Shown: in pieces, positions 1-8,071 of the stretch
How the letters are laid out: each line of letters begins with the position of its first letter
Position numbering within the stretch: the stretch's first letter is position 1
DNA from: an uncultured Phycisphaerales bacterium
Lineage (GTDB): Bacteria > Planctomycetota > Phycisphaerae > WQYP01
Direction: 5' to 3'
Length of the DNA stretch: 11,241 nucleotides
Assembly (NCBI GenBank): GCA_937901265.1
Contig: CALCHA010000030.1
Coordinates: 1-11,241, forward strand
Position numbers and translations under genes: made by a program
Notes under the pieces: model-generated
Told to the model about the DNA's origin: nothing
Database searches by the model: none
What the model saw: the letters and a program-made list of their open reading frames with translations, nothing else

Positions 1-1565
1 TTGGAGGGTTTGTCTTGCGTGCGATGCACCACCATCGTGGCGTCACAGTTTTCGCACATGAGCACCCACTCGCAGCGCGGGCACATGACATAGTGGGCGT
101 ACCCGCGGCGGTTGAGCAGGACTATTGCCTGCTTCTTCTGTTCAAGCGTCTGGCGGAGGCGGTGCTCGAGAACCGTCGAGAGGATGTGCAGCCCGCGGCG
201 TTCTTTGGCCTGCGCTTTCATGTCGACGATGACGACGCGCGGCATCTGGGTGCCCAGGGGGCGCGTGCGAAGCGAGATCAACCCCCACTTTTCGTGGGCG
301 TGGGCATTGTGCCAGCTCTCCAGCGCCGGCGTCGCCGAGCCCAGCAGCACCGGGATGTTGAGCATCTGGGCGCGGCGGATGGCGACATCGCGGCCATGGT
401 ACTTGGGCAGATTGTCCTGCTTGTAAGAGGAATCGTGCTCTTCATCGACGACGATCAGCCCGATGTCCGAGGCGGGGGCAAAGATCGCCGATCGGGCACC
501 GACGATGACCTGGGCCCAGCCGCTGGCGATGGCATGCCAGTGCTGGTGGCGCTGGCTGTCTTTCATGCCGGAATGAAGGACGGCGACGCGCGGGAAGCGC
601 GCGGTGAAGCGGCGGACGGTCTGTGGCGTGAGGGAAATTTCCGGCACGAGAACGATGGCGCGTTGGCCGCGGGCAACGACTTTTTCGATGGCACGGATGT
701 AAAGTTCGGTCTTGCCCGAGCCGGTGACGCCGTGGATCAGCCGCACCGCGAAGCCCCGCGCATCAAGGAGCGCGTCGAGCTCCGTCATGGCCCGCTGTTG
801 ATCAGCGCTCAGCTCCAGCGGTGCCGCGGCGGCGCCGACTTTCGCACCGATGACCGCCACTTCCGGCAGGCGAATCTCCCGATGCGCCTTGAGCAGGCCT
901 TTTTCGGTAAGCCCCTTGAGGATGGGCCTGCCGACCTCGGCCGCGGTCATCACCTCCAGTTCCGTGCGCGGACCCGCGGAAAGCAGGGCGTGAAGCGCCA
1001 AAAACAGGGTGCGGGAACGCGGCGAAACCTTCACCCCCTCCATCATTTCTTCCGCGGACTTCTCCTCCGACGCCAGCGACAGCTGAACGTTGGTCGGCAG
1101 GCGCGTCCCTTTTTTGACCGCCGCCGGAACCATGGTCGCCAGCGTCATGCCGATCGGGGCGCAGTAATAGCTGCTGATCCACTTCGCCAGCTCAAGCAGA
1201 TCCGCAGGGACGGCGGCGGCCTCACGCAGGACGTCGGCCACCGCCTTGACGCCCTCGGCTGGCTCTTCCGTTGGCGTGCCTGCGAAGAGCATCGCCTCCT
1301 CCTCCACAGGTTCGGGGGAACGTGTGAAGGTCGGCGGCTCGGTGGACAGCGACAGCACCGTCCCCTGCGTCAGGCGATTTCCCCGCCCCAGCGGCACCAC
1401 GACGCGGCTCCCCAGCCCCACATCCCGCCGCAGCTTCGTGGGCAGGGCGTAGGTGTAGGTGGCGTCGACCGGCTGGTCGACGGCCACCGTCACGTAGAGT
1501 CCGTCGGTATGCGTCATGACCGGGTTTGTACCCGGCGGGCGGGGGCTTTCCAACTGATCGTCCAT
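1..1565 (-). CDS. priA: Primosomal protein N' (PriA replication-restart helicase), 3'-truncated by window edge
   Basis: PriA is a 3'-to-5' superfamily 2 DNA helicase that recognises abandoned forks and reloads the replisome. The visible 521 codons carry the hallmarks in order: an N-terminal 3'-end-binding region (about residues 17-120), Walker A GVTGSGKTE at 279-287 (K285), the DEEH Walker B box at 374-377, the GSATPALES helicase motif from 409, an RRGY motif near 486, and the first half of the zinc-binding module, CPRC and CENC (C495, C498, C504, C507), with the 2-5-2 spacing known from E. coli PriA. The second cysteine set and the C-terminal helicase lobe lie outside the window. I chose the ATG at 1565 because AGGAA lies 7 bases upstream. 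The in-frame ATG at 1517 (residue 17) fits the family N-terminus better in alignment but has no clear ribosome binding site. No internal stop or frameshift was seen. The gene is divergent from the DUF5329-like gene. Confidence 0.95.
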   Translation of the reverse strand, partial: MDDQLESPRPPGTNPVMTHTDGLYVTVAVDQPVDATYTYALPTKLRRDVGLGSRVVVPLGRGNRLTQGTVLSLSTEPPTFTRSPEPVEEEAMLFAGTPTEEPAEGVKAVADVLREAAAVPADLLELAKWISSYYCAPIGMTLATMVPAAVKKGTRLPTNVQLSLASEEKSAEEMMEGVKVSPRSRTLFLALHALLSAGPRTELEVMTAAEVGRPILKGLTEKGLLKAHREIRLPEVAVIGAKVGAAAAPLELSADQQRAMTELDALLDARGFAVRLIHGVTGSGKTELYIRAIEKVVARGQRAIVLVPEISLTPQTVRRFTARFPRVAVLHSGMKDSQRHQHWHAIASGWAQVIVGARSAIFAPASDIGLIVVDEEHDSSYKQDNLPKYHGRDVAIRRAQMLNIPVLLGSATPALESWHNAHAHEKWGLISLRTRPLGTQMPRVVIVDMKAQAKERRGLHILSTVLEHRLRQTLEQKKQAIVLLNRRGYAHYVMCPRCEWVLMCENCDATMVVHRTQDKPS

Positions 1566-1572
1566 GCGGGGG

Positions 1573-1577
1573 TTCCT
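1573..1577 (-). promoter_or_regulatory. Ribosome binding site of priA
   Basis: AGGAA on the minus strand lies 7 bases before the ATG at 1565. It supports the longer priA start over the in-frame ATG at 1517, which is preceded by C/G-rich sequence without a purine motif. Confidence 0.5.
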
Positions 1578-1625
1578 GTGGTCGGTCACTCCGCTGAGGC
1601 ACCGTTGCGCAGAGGAGCATACCGA

Positions 1626-1656
1626 ATTTTACCCAAACTATTCGCAATTTCCACAA
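1626..1656 (-). promoter_or_regulatory. Weak candidate promoter for priA in an AT-rich stretch
   Basis: The 165-base divergent intergenic region has one visibly AT-rich patch. On the minus strand it contains TTGTGG (1656-1651) and TAAAAT (1631-1626) separated by 19 bases, longer than the preferred 17. A second -10-like hexamer, TATGCT, lies just downstream. This would give a leader of roughly 55 bases for priA. No convincing plus-strand promoter for the DUF5329-like gene was found here. The assignment rests on base composition and loose consensus matches only. Confidence 0.2.
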
Positions 1657-1718
1657 GTCGCAGGAAAGGCATTGAAGTTGTCTGTTCGGGCGCGCCGCTT
1701 GCTCTGTAAATCCTTGCC

Positions 1719-1727
1719 AGGAGGTGA
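1719..1727 (+). promoter_or_regulatory. Near-perfect Shine-Dalgarno site of the DUF5329-like gene
   Basis: AGGAGGTGA, an almost full complement of the 16S rRNA 3' end, ends 3 bases before the ATG at 1731. It fixes that start and implies efficient translation of the small secreted protein. Confidence 0.75.
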
Positions 1728-1730
1728 CTC

Positions 1731-2111
1731 ATGAAACGGCACACCATGTATGGACTGTCGTTGGTAATGCTTGCGGCCATGGTCCTGCCGGCCCGTGCGG
1801 CCCGAAACAGCCTTCCCGCCGCCGACAAGGCCCTCATCAACCAGATGCTCGACAAGATTGCCCAGCGGAAGGATTTGAAGTTTGTGCGCCTCGACAAGAT
1901 TTACAGCGCCTCGACGGCCGTCAGTTACCTGCGATTCAAATGGGATATGAACAAGTCCAGGGTGCACAGCGTGCAGGATTTCATCAATCTTCAGGCCACT
2001 GGGGGTGCCCACGGCGAGGTGACCTACTACGTTCAGTATCCTGATGGCCACCGCCGCCCGGCGAAAGATGTGATGGAAGAGGTGGTGCGGGAACTCCAAT
2101 CCCAACGATGA
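1731..2111 (+). CDS. Small secreted protein, DUF5329 (YfeK-like) family
   Basis: This 126-residue protein of unknown function is predicted to be exported. It begins with a basic n-region (MKR) and a hydrophobic core (about residues 8-19), and a likely signal peptidase site follows PARA near residue 23. The mature part of about 100 residues has the pattern I associate with DUF5329/E. coli YfeK: an N-terminal helix (INQMLDKI), then LKFVRLDKIYSA, a conserved AVSYLRFKW helix, a VQDFIN helix, a Y(Y/I)V strand followed by a DG turn, and a C-terminal helix ending in VVREL. Overall length matches that small family. The match is from memory of family features, not a search. It has its own excellent ribosome binding site and starts 165 bases from divergent priA. 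No terminator follows, so read-through into typA, 151 bases downstream, is possible. Confidence 0.8.
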   Translation: MKRHTMYGLSLVMLAAMVLPARAARNSLPAADKALINQMLDKIAQRKDLKFVRLDKIYSASTAVSYLRFKWDMNKSRVHSVQDFINLQATGGAHGEVTYYVQYPDGHRRPAKDVMEEVVRELQSQR

Positions 2112-2186
2112 AAATCGACCAGGGCGAGGGGGCTTTTCGAAGAATGGGGATTTGCCTTCTGGATGGGTGGTTTTATTCACCTCATC

Positions 2187-2195
2187 TGCTACACT
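2187..2195 (+). promoter_or_regulatory. Candidate extended -10 promoter for typA
   Basis: TGCTACACT has the TGn extension followed by a -10-like TACACT (4 of 6 consensus positions, including the key T1, A2 and T6). It lies in the 151-base gap before typA. No good -35 is present, as is common for extended -10 promoters. Initiation around 2202 would leave a leader of about 60 bases, including the short CCCCTGAGGGG hairpin at 2204-2214. Confidence 0.3.
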
Positions 2196-2262
2196 ACCCA
2201 ATTCCCCTGAGGGGCGGCGATCCGCTCTTTTTGCCCAACATTTACCCCCACTGAGTGCCCAA

Positions 2263-4125
2263 ATGCCGACCCACAAGCGCCGCGACGAACTACGCAACAT
2301 TGCCATCATTGCCCACGTCGACCACGGAAAGACGACCCTTGTCGACGCGATGCTGCGGCAGTCGGGCATGTTCCGGCAGTCACAGTTGGACGACAAGACC
2401 CTGATTCTCGACAACAATGCGCTGGAGCGGGAACGTGGCATCACGATCCTGGCGAAGAATGTCGCCATGACCTACCCGGACGCCGCGGGGATCACACGCA
2501 AAATCAACATCATCGACACGCCGGGCCACGCCGACTTCGGCGGTGAGGTGGAGCGCGTGTTGAAGATGGCCGACGGAGTGCTGTTGCTGGTCGACGCCTT
2601 CGAGGGCCCGATGCCGCAGACGCGTTTCGTGCTCAAGAAGGCGTTTCAGTACCACCTGAAGCCGATCGTGGTGATCAACAAGATCGACCGGGCGGACGCC
2701 CGTTCGAACGAGGTGCTCAACGAGGTGTTCGATCTCTTCGTGGAGCTTGAAGCGGATGAAGATGCGCTCGATTTCCCGGTGATCTATGCCTCGGGCCGCG
2801 CGGGCTACGCACGGCTTGATCCCGCGGACGCCAACATGGACATGCGGCCGCTGCTGGAAACCATCGTCAACAAGATCAAGGGCCCGGTCGCTGACATCGA
2901 GAAGCCGCTGCAGATGCAGATCACCAACATTGACTACAACGAATATGTCGGCCGTATCGGGATCGGCCGCATCTTCAACGGGGTCATCAACAAGGACCAG
3001 CAGATTGCCCTGCTGAAGCGTACGGGCAAGGTGGAAAAACACAAGATCGTCGACCTCTACCTCTTTGAAGGGCTTGGCCGGATCAAGACCCCGCATGCCG
3101 AGGCGGGCGACATCTGTGCCATCGTCGGCATCGAAGACGTGGACATCGGCGACACCATCGCCGACCCCGAAAAGCCCGAGGCACTTCCTCTGATTGATGT
3201 GGACGAACCGACGCTCAACATGATTTTTTCGGTGAACGATTCGCCGTTCGCCGGGCGTGAGGGCAAGTTCGTGACCAGCCGCAACCTGCGTGAGCGGCTG
3301 TACAAGGAACTGCAGTCGAACGTGGCGCTGCGGGTGGAAGACACCAGCTCGGCGGACTCGCTGCGGGTCTCAGGTCGCGGGCTGCTGCACCTGGGGGTGC
3401 TCATTGAGAATATGCGGCGGGAAGGCTACGAGCTGCAGGTGTCGAAGCCCAAGGTGATCTTCAAGGAATTGAACGGGCACAAGTGCGAGCCCATCGAGAA
3501 CCTGGTGATTGACGTGCCGAAGCAGTTCGAGGGCGCGGTGATCCAGTCAATTTCCAGCCGCCGCGGCGAACTGGCGAAGATGGACACGAAGGGCAACTTC
3601 ACGCACCTGGAGTTTACGATTCCCGCGCGCGGTCTCATCGGCCTGCGGACGCGGCTGCTCAACGCCACGCAGGGCGAGGCGATCATGCACCACACGTTTC
3701 ATGACTACGAACTGCTCCGCGGGGCGCTTCCCGGGCGGCAAAACGGCGTGCTGATCTCCATGGAGCCGGGATCGACCAATGCCTACGCCCTCGACAAGCT
3801 GGCTGATCGCGGCATGATGTTCGTGAAGCCCGGCGATGAGGTTTACGAAGGCATGATCGTCGGCGAGAACAACAAGGACACCGACATGACGGTGAACGTC
3901 TGCCGCGAGAAGAAACTATCGAACATGCGGACGACGGGCAGCGACGACAACATCATCTTGAAGCCCCCCCGGGACATGTCGCTGGAAATTGCGTTGGAAT
4001 ACATCGAAGACGATGAGCTGGTAGAAATCACGCCCAAGATGATCCGGCTGCGCAAGCGCTATTTGCGGGAAACGGATCGCAAGCGTCACGAGCGCTCGGC
4101 CGCGGCGATGGCGGCTGCGGACTGA
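2263..4125 (+). CDS. typA: Ribosome-associated translational GTPase TypA/BipA
   Basis: TypA/BipA is an EF-G-like GTPase that binds the ribosome and is needed for ribosome assembly and growth under cold or stress. The 620-residue protein is complete and close to the usual 600-615. The G domain shows G1 AHVDHGKTT (17-25), G2 ERGIT (57-61), G3 DTPGH (85-89), G4 NKID (139-142) and a G5 region ASGRAG (176-181). Domain II (about 200-300), the EF-G-like domain III (about 310-400) and the TypA-specific C-terminal domain follow, the last with [14 protein letters not shown] and [23 protein letters not shown] (cited in part). The ATG at 2263 is chosen because [15 protein letters not shown] aligns with the family start. 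The frame is open back to a TTG at 2152, but those 37 extra residues are atypical. The ribosome binding site is weak, with only TGAG near -10. A short Ala-rich tail extends past the canonical end. A strong terminator follows. Confidence 0.97.
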   Translation: MPTHKRRDELRNIAIIAHVDHGKTTLVDAMLRQSGMFRQSQLDDKTLILDNNALERERGITILAKNVAMTYPDAAGITRKINIIDTPGHADFGGEVERVLKMADGVLLLVDAFEGPMPQTRFVLKKAFQYHLKPIVVINKIDRADARSNEVLNEVFDLFVELEADEDALDFPVIYASGRAGYARLDPADANMDMRPLLETIVNKIKGPVADIEKPLQMQITNIDYNEYVGRIGIGRIFNGVINKDQQIALLKRTGKVEKHKIVDLYLFEGLGRIKTPHAEAGDICAIVGIEDVDIGDTIADPEKPEALPLIDVDEPTLNMIFSVNDSPFAGREGKFVTSRNLRERLYKELQSNVALRVEDTSSADSLRVSGRGLLHLGVLIENMRREGYELQVSKPKVIFKELNGHKCEPIENLVIDVPKQFEGAVIQSISSRRGELAKMDTKGNFTHLEFTIPARGLIGLRTRLLNATQGEAIMHHTFHDYELLRGALPGRQNGVLISMEPGSTNAYALDKLADRGMMFVKPGDEVYEGMIVGENNKDTDMTVNVCREKKLSNMRTTGSDDNIILKPPRDMSLEIALEYIEDDELVEITPKMIRLRKRYLRETDRKRHERSAAAMAAAD

Positions 4126-4155
4126 TATTTGTCAGTAGTTAAATCTCAGTTATTC

Positions 4156-4186
4156 AAAAGGCCGCGCTTCTCAGCGCGGCCTTTTT
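4156..4186 (+). terminator. Intrinsic terminator after typA
   Basis: A perfect 12-bp stem (4156-4167 with 4174-4185) encloses the 6-base loop TTCTCA. The GC core is GGCCGCGC, the 3' arm ends in a run of five T (4182-4186), and the 5' arm starts with AAAA. It lies 30 bases after the typA stop, and separates typA from the secreted-protein gene, which therefore probably has its own promoter. The flanking A and T runs would allow some activity in both directions. Confidence 0.9.
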
Positions 4187-4331
4187 CTTGCGCCGAGCGC
4201 TGCCCGACTGTTGCATGAACAATACCGAAACAGCCCCGTAATTTCCTCACAATGTTCCATTTTTGTTCCTTGGGGTCGTCCGTTTGCTTCTATCACTCTT
4301 GTTCAAACGAACCTCATGTTTTCAATACCCC

Positions 4332-4337
4332 AAGGAG
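4332..4337 (+). promoter_or_regulatory. Ribosome binding site that fixes the start of the secreted-protein gene
   Basis: AAGGAG ends 7 bases before the ATG at 4345. The frame is open upstream to an ATG at 4252, but only the 4345 start has this site and yields a protein beginning directly with a signal peptide. The rest of the 4187-4331 leader is relatively AT-rich. I found no promoter in it with acceptable -35/-10 spacing. Confidence 0.75.
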
Positions 4338-4344
4338 AATACTT

Positions 4345-5280
4345 ATGCGTACTACCACAACTCTGCTTGCCGCCGCCTGTTTAAGTGCAGGCTTTGTCAT
4401 TGCTTCGCTGCCCGCCCAGGCGGCGGATACCGCCGAGACCAGCGGCGTGCAAAACAAAATGTCTATGGCCGAAAACGCCCACGACAACATTGCGCTTCCC
4501 GCCGGTGTTCAGGTGAAGGACCTCCACGAGATGGACAATGTCCGGAGCGCCTTTAAGAATGTGACGGAAGATGCCTTCGGCAAGGATCCGCTTAACGATG
4601 TGATCAGCTGCACCGTGGATCAGGATCGTGAGCGACTCAAGGCGACCAATACCGCGCCGGACAAAAATGGCGATGCCTTGACGAGCATCGTCAAGAAGCT
4701 GGATTCCGCGTGGAATACCAAATATCACCACAGCTTCTCGATCGACAGCTCCAAGGTGTACATCGAAACCAATCTGCACATCGTCACCGGGGAAGTGACC
4801 AACCCCGAGCAACTCGTCAATCACTGGCCGCTCAAGGCAACAGCGAACAGCACCGCACAGGGTGATCTTACCGCCCAGGGTGCGCAGGACGCGAACAAGC
4901 TCTTCGGTGGAGAGGTGAACCTTGATAAGGGGCGCAATGTTGCCGTGGCTCGCCTCATTGGCACCCAAGGCATGCCTGCGATCGATGCGTCGCTGATTCA
5001 CGAATTGCCGAGCGCGTTCCGTTTTGACATCCCCAACACGATCACGCGGCAGCAGGTTTACAACAACCTCCTGGCGAATCTGACCCACCTCTACAGCAAG
5101 GAAGCGCAGTGGCCGGCGGATCCGACCGACGCCTATCGTGACGCCACCTACGCGGTGGTTGCCTCGCTCTACGGCGTCAACATGGATCACCTCGCCAGCG
5201 GCATGAACCAGGCGACCACGCCGCCCTCGCAGAACATGCCGATGAATGGCACGCCGGCAAAGACGGTCAACGAACGTTGA
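4345..5280 (+). CDS. Secreted protein of unknown function (311 aa)
   Basis: I do not recognise a named family. The protein opens with a clear Sec signal peptide: MRT, hydrophobic residues 7-22, and LPAQA with predicted cleavage after A26. The mature part of about 285 residues is soluble, has no further membrane segment, and contains one cysteine (in DVISCTVDQ). It looks like one or two alpha/beta domains. A helical region (about 45-120) is followed by a strand-rich part (about 130-230) with LHIVTGEV, LDKGRNVAVARLIG and LIHELPSAFRFDIP. A helical segment then contains QQVYNNLLANLTHL, WPADPTDAYRDA and YAVVASLYGV. The last 25 or so residues are polar, with M, N, P and T. From memory, the GRNVAV / LIHELP / WPAD..DAYR pattern resembles hypothetical proteins in Planctomycetes, which is an unverified impression. 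It is a monocistronic gene between two terminators and convergent with the DUF2339 pair. Confidence 0.85.
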   Translation: MRTTTTLLAAACLSAGFVIASLPAQAADTAETSGVQNKMSMAENAHDNIALPAGVQVKDLHEMDNVRSAFKNVTEDAFGKDPLNDVISCTVDQDRERLKATNTAPDKNGDALTSIVKKLDSAWNTKYHHSFSIDSSKVYIETNLHIVTGEVTNPEQLVNHWPLKATANSTAQGDLTAQGAQDANKLFGGEVNLDKGRNVAVARLIGTQGMPAIDASLIHELPSAFRFDIPNTITRQQVYNNLLANLTHLYSKEAQWPADPTDAYRDATYAVVASLYGVNMDHLASGMNQATTPPSQNMPMNGTPAKTVNER

Positions 5281-5291
5281 GTCGATCGGCG

Positions 5292-5305
5292 GTCATTTGA
5301 ATGAC
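5292..5305. other. Short perfect palindrome between the convergent genes
   Basis: GTCATTTGAATGAC is a 6-bp inverted repeat around a TG centre. It starts 12 bases after the stop of the secreted-protein gene and lies 12 bases before the terminator hairpin. It could be a small RNA hairpin near the transcript end or a chance palindrome. No T run follows it, so it is not a terminator by itself. Confidence 0.3.
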
Positions 5306-5316
5306 GGCCAAAAGCT

Positions 5317-5349
5317 GCGGGACGCGTCTGACGATGCGTCCCGCTTTTT
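5317..5349. terminator. Shared, probably bidirectional terminator between convergent genes
   Basis: The stem pairs 5317-5328 with 5333-5344 around the loop TGAC. It is 12 bp with one G-U wobble, and the outer nine pairs (GCGGGACGC/GCGTCCCGC) are perfect. On the plus strand five T follow (5345-5349), which terminates the secreted-protein gene. On the minus strand the hairpin comes directly after the TAA stop (5350-5348) of the DUF2339 gene and is followed by AGCTTTTGG, a shorter T run. The plus-strand T run overlaps the minus-strand stop codon. Confidence 0.85.
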
Positions 5350-8068
5350 ATGCGCTGATGGTGGTTACCGGCGAGCGGCGAAAGACGAAGTAATGGTAGA
5401 GAAATCCCAGCAGGATGAGCGACAGGCCGAGGCCCGCGAAACTCAGGACGCGGAAAATGTCTGAGAGTTTGGGCGTGTCCACGAGGAATACTTTCGCGAT
5501 GGTCAGGAGCATGACCGCGAGCGAGGCCCACCGGAGCACGATGCTGCGGGTCAGGATTCCGGCGGCAAGCAGGAGGGTGCCGAGCAGGGCCCATGCGGCG
5601 GAGTAGGTATAGAGTTCGGCCGACGCCGGCCATCCCGCGGTCAGCACGGCCCCGTGAAATGCCTGTCGAACTTCGAGTGTGACGAGGACGAACAGCAGCA
5701 GCAACGCGGCTACTCCCAGCAGCGGCACCAGGGTTCGTGCGGTGGCATCCTCGCGACGTCGGGCCATTCGCCAGGCCAGAGCACCCAAGCATGCCGCGGG
5801 CAGGGCGTAGATGTAGAGGAGGCCGTTGACGACGGTGCCCGAGCCGACCGCTTCGCCGGTCCACAGGGGGTTGGCGGCGAGCACCTGCATCAGGAAGATG
5901 TCGCAGACCGCCGCGGCGAGTGCCAGATAGCCAAACAGGGTGGCCACGCTGCGTGTAGATGCCCAACCCAGTTCCAGGAGCCCCAGTGCCGCGGCGAACC
6001 AAACGAGCGGATAGGTGGCGCGCTCCGGCAATTCAAACGAGAGCTCGGCGAGCCGCTGCGGATGAAAGGCCAGTCGAGTCATCAGGGTCACGAATACCAG
6101 CGCGGCGAGCGTCGCGCCGATCTGGAGGATACCGCTCACGCTGTCCGCCAGGCTCGTGTCTGGCTCTTCGAGCGGCGCCGCCCGAGCGCTACGCTCCATC
6201 AGCCACGCGGCTCCCAGCAGCCCCACGATACCGGGCACATAGGCCCAGACCAGGGGATTCCACGCCCACGACGGACCCGTCTGGTACCCCAGCACCATCG
6301 GGTTCAGACCCAGCCGCAGGGCAACGAGCACGCCGAGCAACGCCGTCATCCCCTCCAGCATCCGCACGCGAAGACCCATCGCCGCCCACGCGGCGAGCAG
6401 CGTGACGCCGGCCCAGGCGGCCGTCAGGAGTGCTGTCTCCCAGACCATGGGAGGGGCGATCGCCAGCAGCGCCAGCGCGCCGGTGGCCAGGGCCGCCAGC
6501 GCGTCTTCACCGGTCACCAGCGTGCGGCGTCGGCGCAGCACGGGGAGCGTCAGGGCCGCCATCAGAACAGCCGCACCTGCAGGCAGCCATCCCCACGAGG
6601 CGGGACGGGGCTCGTCGCCAATGCCGAAATAGGCCAGCAGGACGTACCCCACCGCGGCCGCGGCCGAGAGGGTGGCCCACGTGACCGGGACTCGGGAGCC
6701 CCACATCAGACCGTAGGCTCCCAGCGTGAACAAGGCCCCAAAAGTCGCGACCTCCGGCACGAGGTTGCCCTTCCCCGGATGTTGCAACGCCCCGGCAAGC
6801 ACCATGGCCACAGCCAGTGCCGCCATCCACGCCAGCGGCTCATAGATGTGGCGCAGTCGCGCGAGCGCCAGGCAGGCCACGGCAAGAAGTCCGAGAAACG
6901 CCCATTCGGTCGTGCCGTAGTTCGCCTGCCGGAGCAACGCGGCCGCGAGGAGCAGGCCGGTCGCCAGCGCGACGTAGCCGAGCAGGCGTGCCCACGTCGG
7001 GGTTTCACCCCACGCAGGTTCCTGCAGCGCCGACCCGGCGGCAAGCAGCGTCGCGACCAGCAGAAATCCGCCAAGGACCATGCCGTCGGCGGGTGCGAAG
7101 GGCTGCGTGAAGAGCCACAGCGCCACCCAGGCCTGCGAGGCAAGGATGGTCAGCAGTGCCAGCCACCACCAGCCGCGCAGGCGCGTGATGACCAGGAGCC
7201 CCACGTGGAGCAGCAGGAGATAGCCAAAGAGCGAAAGGGCAGAGGGATCTTTGGTGTGGATCAGTGCCGGCGTGAGGAAGCCGCCGACCAATCCCAGGAG
7301 GGCGACGAAGGGGCCCTGTGACAGCGAGAGACCCACCGCCACCGCGGTGGTTGCCGCGAGCAGACCGAATCCCGTGATCGGCGAGATGAGATGATACAGA
7401 TTGGTGGCGGCCAGAAAGCAGGCGAAGAGATCGGCGATGCCCGCCGCCGAGAGGGCCTGGGCGATGGTCGCTTCTTTGCTGCGGCGCCACACGCCCGCCC
7501 CCAGCAGCACGAGCCCGAACGCCGCCCCGATGACCACGCGCACCCAGGGGCTGATCAGGTTGTGATCGAACGCGACTTTCACCAGGAAGATGCCGGCGAG
7601 CGCCAGGGAGAGGCCGCCCACCCCAACCCCCACGCGAATCAGAATACGCTCCAGCGACAGCGATTCCGCGACCGCCTCAGAGACGGCCGCACTGCGCGGG
7701 GTGGGGGGTCGCTCGGGCTGCTGCGTGAGACGCCCAAAAGCGGCATTTCTCGCGCCAGGTACCGCCGGCACCGGACGTTCGGGCGCGGGCATTACCGGCG
7801 CGCGCACTGTGGCTTCAACCGGCACTTCCGGCACCGCGGGCGCTTTCGCGGCAGCTTCCGGAGTGCCCGCTGCGGGCGCGGGCGGCGCCTTGGCCGCACC
7901 CACCCCACGCAGGTAGGCCGCCTTCTGCTCCAGGCGCAGCAGCGTCACCTCCGCCTTCAGTTGGCGCGCTGTCGCGATCGCCGCAAGCGCGAGACCGATC
8001 GCTACCAGCGCCAAAATGCAGGCAACGGCGGCCAACAACCCCAACGCAATCTCCACGCCGAAGTCCAA
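5348..8068 (-). CDS. DUF2339 multi-pass membrane protein (shorter paralogue, 906 aa)
   Basis: This is a large polytopic inner-membrane protein of the DUF2339 family, whose function is unknown. A first membrane helix (about 5-34) is followed by a charged helical stretch (36-55), a Pro/Ala-rich linker (about 56-125), and then nearly continuous membrane helices from about 141 to 895. Family signatures include GLVGGFLTPALI (259-270), the earlier AQALSAAG block (about 204-210), and the C-terminal KVFLVD / FRVLSFAGLGLSLILLGFLYHYFVFR block (859-898, cited in part). The C-terminal third holds two copies of a repeated unit. The start is TTG at 8068, the only usable one after the in-frame TGA at 8104, with GGTGAG 3 bases before it; GTG at residue 5 is an alternative. 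It lies 33 bases behind its paralogue on the same strand, probably in one transcript, and ends at the shared terminator. TTG initiation may lower its expression. Confidence 0.92.
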   Translation of the reverse strand: MDFGVEIALGLLAAVACILALVAIGLALAAIATARQLKAEVTLLRLEQKAAYLRGVGAAKAPPAPAAGTPEAAAKAPAVPEVPVEATVRAPVMPAPERPVPAVPGARNAAFGRLTQQPERPPTPRSAAVSEAVAESLSLERILIRVGVGVGGLSLALAGIFLVKVAFDHNLISPWVRVVIGAAFGLVLLGAGVWRRSKEATIAQALSAAGIADLFACFLAATNLYHLISPITGFGLLAATTAVAVGLSLSQGPFVALLGLVGGFLTPALIHTKDPSALSLFGYLLLLHVGLLVITRLRGWWWLALLTILASQAWVALWLFTQPFAPADGMVLGGFLLVATLLAAGSALQEPAWGETPTWARLLGYVALATGLLLAAALLRQANYGTTEWAFLGLLAVACLALARLRHIYEPLAWMAALAVAMVLAGALQHPGKGNLVPEVATFGALFTLGAYGLMWGSRVPVTWATLSAAAAVGYVLLAYFGIGDEPRPASWGWLPAGAAVLMAALTLPVLRRRRTLVTGEDALAALATGALALLAIAPPMVWETALLTAAWAGVTLLAAWAAMGLRVRMLEGMTALLGVLVALRLGLNPMVLGYQTGPSWAWNPLVWAYVPGIVGLLGAAWLMERSARAAPLEEPDTSLADSVSGILQIGATLAALVFVTLMTRLAFHPQRLAELSFELPERATYPLVWFAAALGLLELGWASTRSVATLFGYLALAAAVCDIFLMQVLAANPLWTGEAVGSGTVVNGLLYIYALPAACLGALAWRMARRREDATARTLVPLLGVAALLLLFVLVTLEVRQAFHGAVLTAGWPASAELYTYSAAWALLGTLLLAAGILTRSIVLRWASLAVMLLTIAKVFLVDTPKLSDIFRVLSFAGLGLSLILLGFLYHYFVFRRSPVTTISA
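5381..6121 (-). repeat. Two protein-level repeat units in the C-terminal third of the shorter DUF2339 protein
   Basis: Two diverged units of about 136 residues are seen in the translation, starting near residues 650 and 785. Each has a hydrophobic helix running into an [LR]xAF anchor (F668 and F804), an aromatic-rich helix (YPLVWFAAALG; YTYSAAWALLG) and a further helix group. The first unit also has the ANPLWTGE loop and GLLYIYALP. They are too diverged to be obvious as DNA repeats. Boundaries are approximate. Confidence 0.6.
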
Positions 8069-8071
8069 ACG

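Noticed and set aside
15..1709. Long plus-strand open frame (564 codons) opposite priA
   Set aside because: It is antisense to an unmistakable PriA, has R/H/G-rich composition without recognisable motifs, and no ribosome binding site. Long antisense frames are expected opposite GC-rich genes.
2204..2214. CCCCTGAGGGG hairpin as a terminator between the DUF5329-like gene and typA
   Set aside because: The stem is only 4 bp and the nearest T run lies more than 10 bases further on, so it lacks the form of an intrinsic terminator.
2152..2262. N-terminal extension of typA from a TTG start
   Set aside because: TypA proteins start a few residues before the [16 protein letters not shown] block. The 37 extra residues would span the candidate promoter.
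1638..2468. Minus-strand open frame of 276 codons across the DUF5329-like gene and the start of typA
   Set aside because: It overlaps two well-supported plus-strand genes and the intergenic gap, and shows no recognisable domain or start signal.
4252..4344. N-terminal extension of the secreted protein from the ATG at 4252
   Set aside because: It would bury the signal peptide behind 31 residues, and the AAGGAG site clearly serves the ATG at 4345.
4345..4422. Possible lipoprotein signal (LLAAAC at residues 7-12) in the secreted protein
   Set aside because: The cysteine lies too early in the hydrophobic core and the -3 position is not Leu-like. The AQA site at residue 26 fits signal peptidase I better.
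5654..7321. Long plus-strand open frame (555 codons) opposite the shorter DUF2339 gene
   Set aside because: The translation is Q, R, H and G-rich low-complexity sequence, the typical complement of Ala/Leu/Val-rich membrane codons. The opposite strand carries clear DUF2339 motifs.
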